Shown here: positions 57,284 to 64,000 of the stretch, in pieces
How the letters are laid out: every line of letters starts with the position of its first letter
How positions within the stretch are numbered: position 1 is the first letter of the stretch
Source of the DNA: Strobilurus pachycystidiatus
Taxonomy: Eukaryota > Basidiomycota > Agaricomycetes > Agaricales > Physalacriaceae
DNA length: 64,000 nucleotides
Reading direction: 5' to 3'
NCBI GenBank assembly: GCA_019915135.1
Contig: JAHLMK010000001.1
Coordinates: 4,154,001-4,218,000, forward strand
Position numbers and translations under genes: made by a program
Notes under the pieces: generated by a model
Seen by the model: only the letters and a program-made list of their open reading frames with translations
What the model was told of the DNA's origin: nothing
Database searches by the model: none

Positions 57284-58789
57284 ATACCATTACGAACGGG
57301 CATGTTTACATGACAGACCAGAGCGTGGTTGCACACCGCGTACAATCCGCAGGGTCGATCTGATAACCGGACTACACTATATACATAACTATAATCTGTT
57401 GCCATTGCTTTCGCTCATCCAGACACGTCGCTCGACGCGACGCCACACTTGTGCAATTTTGCCCCAAGGTATTTGAAGCTGATTTGTGGGGTGAGGACTC
57501 CCGTTGCAAGCACAGACAAGCATGTGAAATCCACTTGGTACAAGTGCCGATCACTGCGTGTTGATCTCATGTGATACGGAGACTGTTCCGGTCAACTTTG
57601 GAGTTCAAGTTGAACGTCCATCACCGTTCCACCGTTCGACCGCGACGTGCGCTGTGCTTGCTACTCAGGCACTTGCAGAACAGCCGCAACGTTCCTCCGC
57701 ATAACTGTCGAGGATGCTTAGCTATCCACCTTCTGGTCAATCTTTTCCCACAGTCCATGTGGCTCACAGTGGCACACTAGAAATAGTGTGTGGTACGTTA
57801 CAGTAGTAGGATGGGCTCGTGCATTCTACAGCCATAATTCTACCTTGCTAGCTTGAAGTAGCGTAAGGTTTAACCTACGTGATTTCAAGTTTCATCGGTC
57901 GGCAGGATCGAATCTTTGCTTTTATGGCCAGTTTTTGGCACTTCATCTATTCGTGGTCACCGTCCTAGAACCTGGGTCACTAACCTTGACGGCCGCGTTC
58001 CGATTCATACAACGTGCGTGATATATCGACCAGTTATTCTACTATCTCATGCGAGGAGGCGTTAGAGTGAAAGGCGTGGCCAAATCATCTCGGACTACAA
58101 CTAGCACGAGGCCAATTACTTTTGAAGGATAGTCATGGTCGGTGTCGGAGACTAGCGTCGACGTTGTCAACGTTTTCTTGCACCGAACGTACAAACGAAT
58201 GCGAGTAAGCCCAGTGTCCTTCCCTACCGAAGTGACGCATAATAATTAGCTGCGACGTTGGGCTTCGCTTTCACTTGGATTATGTGAACGAGCTAATCAA
58301 GATCAAAGGGATAGCCGCTCTTACCGTGGATTTATAGCGCACACCTGACTCCCACATCTGAAGGCGGCCTCGACGACATCCCGCAAGGTGACCCACATAT
58401 CAAATAGTGGCGTGCACGGACAAAGATTGGAACTACCACGGGTGCTCCCAAGGACTGGAATGGTATTGAGATGAACATGCAGACCAAGGTTGACCGCGCT
58501 GTGGACATTGAGAGCCCGACGAAGCCCTAGGAAGCGGTGCGAGCGTTTGTTGAGCGCGGGATAATTGATCAGTGTCCATGACCACGTTATATCTGCGTCT
58601 ATAGGAGTAACACAATATTACTTTTGCGCGCGGTGTTCCTGCGGAATGTGTTGTCGGCCGAGCTAGCTCCTGAAATGCAAAATTGTCTCTCCGAACATGA
58701 AACCGTTATCTAGTAAGTAACTTGACAAGGTTCAGCAACTTTTTACGTTTCAAGAAGCACACATACATATAAGAGCTTTCGTTTTGAGC
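57284..58789. other. 1.5-kb region with decayed coding traces
   Basis: 57284-57800 is the 3' side of the inhibitor gene plus unassigned sequence. 58260-58590 contains short stretches that read like protein in shifting frames (for example VNELIKIKGIAALTV and later EAVRAFVERGI) but are broken by stops, as in an old pseudogene. A TATA-like CATATAAG at about 58766 precedes the EMG1 gene. Confidence 0.4.
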
Positions 58790-60096
58790 ATGAGCTGTAC
58801 GAAATACTCACCGCCCTCTCTCCCCATGGCTATCGACCTCCTTGACGTTCATTGCCAAGTCCAGCGCGAACGACGTTACTCAGGCTCACTTTTTGTGCAC
58901 CGCCACAGTGACGGCGACACCCCTCTTGATCATTTTCTTCCACGACCAAAGTCGACCCCGCCCAGATCATCTGCCGATTCGCACACTTTCATTGTAGAAA
59001 CGAACGACGATAGCATGGAGAATGAAGAGAGCGTAAAGAATGTGACGATCCTGAAGAATGCAGAGCGGCCCATTCGACCGCTACCCGTACGCTCTGCCAA
59101 TTCCAACCCATCCATGCTGCCCGTGCAGGCACACGTACCCAAGGGCGCGGCAGCAGCGTCGGGTCGTCGACTCTTCGTCATCCTCGAGCAGGCGTGTCTA
59201 GAGACATACCGCATATCGAGCGGGAGCGCTAAAAACGGACGTAACGGAAAAGGCGGCGAGGGCGAGGTCAAGTACACGCTCTTGAACTGCGACGACCACC
59301 AGGGAATCCTCGCGAAGACCGGGAGGGATATTGCCGATGCACGACCGGACATAACACATCAGGTGAGGATGCCGTCCTATAAGTCTTCTTGTTTTCATCG
59401 TTTCCCTCAAGTGTCTGTTGACTTTGTTAGATTCGCCATTAAATAAATCTGGACTGCTACAAGTCTACATACACACGGCAAAGGGTGTTCTCATCGAGGT
59501 GAATCCTCACGTTAGGATACCTCGGACGTTCAAGCGGTTTAGCGGTCTAATGGGTGCGTCGACGCGCAAGTTGCCTTTTCTCCTTGATTATTGACATCGT
59601 ATATCAGTTCAACTATTACACAAGCTATCGATCCGTGGAGTTAATGGGCCTGAAAAGTTATTGAAGGTCATCAAAGTATGTTCGTTTCCAAGAGCTCCTG
59701 TTCATCGACTGAACAGCCCAATAGAATCCAGTTGTTGATCACCTTCCTCCAAACACCATAAAACTCAGTATGTGTATCTTTCTCTTGTGTCTCGAGACCT
59801 CACATCTTGTATAGCTCTTTCTGGCGATGCTCCAACCGTCCGACTGTCCAGCTATCTCTCAAACGTACCTGAGACCCACAATATTGCAGTATTCGTGGGT
59901 GCAATGGCAAGAGGACGAGATGATTTCGCCGATGCCGTAGTAGACGAGAAGATCAGCATCAGTGACTACCCGCTGAGTGCAAGTGTTGCGTGCGGGAAGG
60001 TACGTTATCAAGAGGAACAACCGCCTTCCACACATTGACTTTTGCTTCTGGAAACAGTTCTGCTGCGCTCTTGAAGAGCTATGGGATATCATTTAG
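58790..60096 (+). CDS. EMG1: 18S rRNA pseudouridine N1-methyltransferase
   Basis: This SPOUT-class methyltransferase (Nep1) methylates the hypermodified pseudouridine of 18S rRNA and is needed for 40S assembly in the nucleolus. The long first exon contains [34 protein letters not shown] and [16 protein letters not shown], the diagnostic N-terminal block. Later exons give [57 protein letters not shown] and a C-terminus ending LEELWDII with TAG 60094-60096. The protein start is uncertain: in-frame ATGs occur at 58790, 58826 and 59013. The upstream 70-75 residues are outside the conserved domain. All signature residues are present. Confidence 0.9.
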
Positions 60097-60409
60097 CTGC
60101 GCGCGCCTTACGATTGGAGCGCGACTCTTCGAGATATAATGCGGTTAATGTACACTGATTACTGGTGAAATGTTGTATTCATAATAAGCTGTCGGCAGTG
60201 GCTTCAAAATGTATTCTAGCAGTGGACATCCGATTCCATATCTCCTTGCCCCTTATTCGGCCCCACTGAATCAGGCTCATGCTTGGGCTCATCACACCAC
60301 ATCTTCTTGGCTTCCACCATCATTCCGGATCCCGTCACTTTTCTCCATCTTCCATCACTCTTTTCCCAATACACTCTCTTAGACTTGCACTCTCATTCAT
60401 CACGAGCTA

Positions 60410-61433
60410 ATGGCAACTGTAACGATCACAAAACCGGCCAAGAACACGGTCACCCACGTCTCGACTTCTGGAGAAGACTACAAGCCCCCGCCGGGCAGAC
60501 TGGGCAACTTGACTGGTGCTCAGTCGAAAGCTCTCGAGACCCTGAAGGCGGAGATCAAGGCGGAGGGCTGGTTCGTTGAGGAGAGGATGGACGACCATTT
60601 GTTGCTCAGGTGGGTAGCGGCCCATTACAGGAGTACTCTACCTCACCTCTGTATCAGATTCCTCCGGGCCCGCAAGTTCGATGTACCTCTGGCCAAGAAG
60701 ATGCTCAAGGAGTGCGAAGAGTGGCGCAAGCAGTTTGGCATAGACGAGTTAATGAAGTCAGTCAGCTGCACACGACCCCCATCCCCTTGTGTCTGAACAT
60801 CTATCTAGGACTTTCGAATTCACGGAAAAGGCAGAGGTCGACAAATACTACCCCCAATATTACCACAAGATAGACAAGGTAAGCTCACCACTTTCATCGT
60901 ACCACTCCAGACTGACCGGTTTCAAGTCTGGCCGACCTGTGTATATCGAACGACTTGGCAATCTCGACATGAAAGCACTCTATGCGGTGACGACTCAGGA
61001 ACGTGTCATTCAGCGACTCGTCTTCGAATACGAGCGATTCCTCAACGAGCGCACCCCCTCGTGCTCAAAAGCGTGCGGACACCCTGTCGAGACGTCCTGC
61101 ACCATCCTTGATCTTGGAGGCGTGTCCCTTACCAACTTTGTCGCCGTCAAGGACTACGTGAACAAGGCCTCAGCTATTGGCCAGAATCGTTACCCCGAAT
61201 GCATGGGCAAGTTCTATATCATCAATGCCCCATGGGCGTTCGGTGCTGTCTGGCGCCTGATCAAGCCATGGTTGGACGAGGTCACCGTGAGCAAGGTCGA
61301 TATCATCGGCAGCGATTACAAGAAAAAGCTGCTGGCCCAGATATCGGCCGAGAATCTTCCCAAGGATTTGGGTGGCGAGTGCGAGTGCCCTGGTGGCTGC
61401 TCTCTTAGTGATGCCGGTCCCTGGAACGAGTAG
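60410..61433 (+). CDS. SEC14: SEC14-type phosphatidylinositol transfer protein
   Basis: This CRAL-TRIO lipid-transfer protein exchanges phosphatidylinositol and phosphatidylcholine and supports Golgi traffic. The first exon starts at 60410 and includes RLGNLTGAQSKALETLKAEI. The second gives RFLRARKFDVPLAKKMLKEC. The third gives EFTEKAEVDKYYPQYYHKID. The long last exon holds the lipid-binding core: GRPVYIERLGNLDMKALYAV, ETSCTILDLGGVSL, PECMGKFYIINAPWAFGAVW, then IIGSDYKKKLLAQI and LPKDLGGECECPGGC. All introns are short GT..AG and in phase. The family length is met. There is no membrane segment, as expected for a cytosolic protein. Confidence 0.93.
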
Positions 61434-62043
61434 ATGCTTGGATTTCTGGTACGCACACATACGGTCAAGTTACCTGACCACACACTTACCTCTCAACGTT
61501 CAGGATTATATATCCTATTTTGTGGCGTTTTGGGAAACACATGCGCCTGTATAATGCTTCTCTATACCAACTAATCTGGAGCCTCAATGATACGAACGTG
61601 GGTCATACGTAGCTCTTCAACGGAGTAGTGTGTCAATCATCATCAAAGACAGTCAATGTCTGAGAAACGGAGCACACGGTGGAGGAGATACCTTGTGGAT
61701 ATCATCAAACCTTTACCAGCTGACTGGCGGGCCAAGAAAGCACTGAAGAGAAAAGTGTCTTGCTGTTCGGAACATGTTGCTAGTGGCGTCGTTGCCTCAA
61801 GATCTATTACGGCGCTTTGAGACAGCTTCACGATGTCCGTCCGGGACAAGTCCGGGAACTAGATCTATCGTGAAATGATCTGTGTCATGAATTATGTAGC
61901 AAGCTGCAAAACTATGGCAAGGCTAGATATGGTACTCGACTTGCTGGATTTGGATTAGTGTCGGGAGCATGTGATTGTCGCGTGACAGTTGCCTCGTTAG
62001 TTCAACACGACATCCTCGTTCTCGTTCTGTTTGCTACTACATC
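61434..62043. other. Intergenic region
   Basis: This is the 3' flank of SEC14 and the upstream side of the coiled-coil gene. No gene is seen. Confidence 0.55.
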
Positions 62044-62771
62044 ATGAAGCGAGCATCAAGTGTGCGTCACCAGCACCATTCCCGGCCATCTTTGGCTCTA
62101 GCCTCGGATGATCTTGGAATCCTCCGCGAAGGGAACGAGACAGACGAAGATGTCCTGCGAAAGCAGCTGTTGGTTCGAGATCGCGAGTGCGACAAAGTGC
62201 GTAACCTGCCGAGAACACCAAACAGCGCCTGACATTTTGTATCAGTTACAAACACAGATACAGGCGTTGCAGGCACAACTGGCACAACGCCCGCCACTTG
62301 AGACTATACAAGAGCTTCAAAAGGAGTACAAAGACCTGGAACTGCTCCTTGAGGGTACCCAACGAGAGAACGAACGATGCATGTCAGAACTGGAGCGGTA
62401 AGGCCTTGTGCTTCTTTCGAATGCTCGGACTCATTCTCCCTAGTGGCAAGTCGCGCGAGAAGATGCTCGAAAGGGAACTGGCCCGCCTCGCTGGAGAGAA
62501 TTGGCAGGCCAACCTTGAACTCCCCGGCAACTCCTCCTCCGTCTCGCTATCTCTCAAGAGTCCCCAGCGCACAAACGCCTCCGCCAACTCCAATTCGGAT
62601 TCCAACGCAGACAGTGCAGTTACAGCCGAGATGATCGAGAAGATCAAGCTCTTGGTTTTGGGCATGGAGCATCGTTTGGAGATACGGAAAGACCGGCTCA
62701 GCACTACCATGGTCGAAGCCAGACAGGAAGCGCAGAAGTATGAGGACTTGGCGCAGGCGCTGCATACTTAG
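62044..62771 (+). CDS. Coiled-coil protein of unknown function
   Basis: Three exons join in phase: from 62044 to a GTGCGT donor at about 62196, from about 62246 to a GTAAGG donor near 62400, and from about 62445 to TAG 62769-62771. The protein of about 210 residues is almost all helical: DLGILREGNETDEDVLRKQL, then LQTQIQALQAQLAQ, LQKEYKDLELLLEG and LEIRKDRLSTTMVEARQEAQ in heptads, broken by a Ser/Asn-rich stretch. No domain beyond coiled coil is visible. It may be a scaffold or spindle/centrosome-type protein, but nothing in the sequence proves it. Confidence 0.65.
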
Positions 62772-63216
62772 CCATTTCTATGGGCTTTGGGCGGAATTGT
62801 ATAGTATGTCACTTGTAATCTAGTTTATCTATCATCGCAGTTATCGGATCGTTCACACTTACTTCCTTCTTAAGCTTTGCATGAGCGTGGAATACGGTTC
62901 GCAACCATTCCAGGTCCATGGAACTCGGGTTGGAAGCTACAGCAACGCCTGCGCGATGCTATGCTTTCCAGATGTCCCACATCCCAACTTCTATTGAGCG
63001 AGCGATGCAAGCCCTCGGATACTCATCACAGTGACTCTACTCACGCGATGGCTTCTCCTCCGTCTTCACCTCACTCCTCAGGCTTGCGAAGCTGTGAGTT
63101 CATTGTACCGGATTGACAACACTAGGACGGCCAAACACAACACTTGAACATTAACATGTGTATAAGATACAGCGTCGAAGACTGTGGAGATTGCGTGTAT
63201 ACGTCGCAAAGCAGTA
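62772..63216. other. Convergent 3' intergenic region
   Basis: This is the gap between the coiled-coil gene and the 3' end of the GMC oxidoreductase on the other strand. No gene is seen. Confidence 0.5.
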
Positions 63217-64000
63217 TTATGATTTATAGACGGAATTGTCGGCCTTGATGAGGTCTGCGCCACGTTCCGCGAAAAGATAGATTGGCTCCTGAGTGTGAGC
63301 GTTGGGAAGATAAGGCTGGGGCGTAAAGCATTAGCTGTTGGACGCCTTTAGGGTCAAGAAAAGACTCACAAGAACTGAGCCATCGACAATGCGAAGTCCC
63401 TCAGTCTTCTTCACCTTGAGGTTTGGATCGACGACACCCCAGCTGGCCGACTTCGGGGACATCATCGCCGTCGAAATTGGATGGAAGAAAGTCGCCGCGT
63501 TGCTGCGCATGTACGCCTCAATACTCGCATCATCCACCGCGTTCGCGAAGTCGCCATAAGGCCCAATAATGTAATCCTGCCACGGCGTCGCGGAAGCGAA
63601 CTTCTGGATGATTTTGACAGATTCACGTAGAGCAAACACATCCCAGGCAGTGTTGAGGAAATTGGGATTAATTGTTGGTTTGCCAAAAGGGTCTGTGTTC
63701 GCCAGCTTGAGGTACCCGCCTAAGACGTGTCAAGAAACCCATCGATGTGCTGCAGAAACAATATAGACTTACGAGAAGTCGGGGCTATCACGGTGGACGT
63801 CAAAGTCATGAAACTGCCAGTGTCAGGTGTCGGGATACCAGGTTGCACCCACAAATTCTGCAGATGGAATGAGTTGAAGACTGATTGTGGCGGCGTTTCA
63901 AGATGGCGTACCGATACGAGGAATTCAATATGGGCGGCATTGGGACCCGCTGAAGGATCTGCCGTGGTGGCAAAGATGGACGAGTTGCTGGGAAGTCTCA
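63217..64000 (-). CDS. GMC oxidoreductase (aryl-alcohol-oxidase type), 3' part
   Basis: This is the C-terminal part of an AA3_2-type flavoenzyme, cut by the window edge. Exons read NPNFLNTAWDVFALRESVK, FFHPISTAMMSPKSASWGVV and VDPNLKVKKTEGLRIVDGSV. After a short intron comes LPYLPNAHTQEPIYLFAERG, then ADLIKADNSVYKS and a stop at 63217-63219. The active-site base His is in HPISTAMM and the second His in PNAHTQ, both as in aryl-alcohol oxidases. These enzymes are usually secreted and make hydrogen peroxide for lignin attack. The N-terminus and FAD-binding part are outside the window. Confidence 0.85.

Overview
The window is nuclear DNA from a filamentous fungus, most likely a mushroom-forming basidiomycete (Agaricomycetes). 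Nearly every gene is split by many short introns of about 45-60 bp with GT..AG ends. Gene spacing is tight and both strands are used. The gene set is fungal: alcohol oxidase and aryl-alcohol-oxidase type GMC flavoenzymes, an I66-type protease inhibitor, pali-domain proteins, a GPI-type alpha-amylase, and a Ty3/Gypsy element carrying MITE insertions. No rRNA, tRNA, CRISPR array or bacterial operon was seen.

Region by region. 1-1753: two small spliced genes of unknown function. 1754-6409: a decayed Ty3/Gypsy element (protease, reverse transcriptase, RNase H, integrase) with an in-frame stop, a changed catalytic Asp and a nested 462-bp hAT-type MITE with an 8-bp target duplication. A second AT-rich insert ends it. 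6410-8972: mostly gene-poor. 8973-20475: a duplicated district. It holds one intact tRNase Z, three pali-domain membrane proteins (two on minus, one on plus) and two remnants of the tRNase Z 3' end, with an LRR/SAP-like protein between. 20476-28876: DNA polymerase alpha subunit B, a PaiB-like FMN protein, a Harbinger-type MITE, GPI-type alpha-amylase and a proline-iminopeptidase-like hydrolase. 30180-32967: mitochondrial uL15 and MOD5, head to head with only 42 bp between start codons. 33134-37766: two divergent paralogues joining a thioredoxin-like N-terminus to an unrecognised conserved C-terminal domain. 38119-44797: class I glutamine amidotransferase, alcohol oxidase, DUF1348/SnoaL-like protein. 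45394-52704: Cys-rich membrane protein, ACH1, Hook dynein adaptor. 54450-64000: HSF-type regulator, I66 protease inhibitor, EMG1/NEP1, SEC14-like protein, coiled-coil protein, and the 3' part of a second GMC oxidoreductase cut by the window edge.

Many genes are ordinary housekeeping ones (tRNA 3' processing, tRNA i6A, replication priming, ribosome assembly, lipid transfer, endosome transport). The accessory interest lies in three places: the tRNase Z/pali duplications, the head-to-head thioredoxin-fusion pair, and the nested transposons. Exon limits come from reading splice sites and checking phase by eye. Where all exons were phase-checked to a whole number of codons I say so; other multi-exon models are approximate inside their limits.
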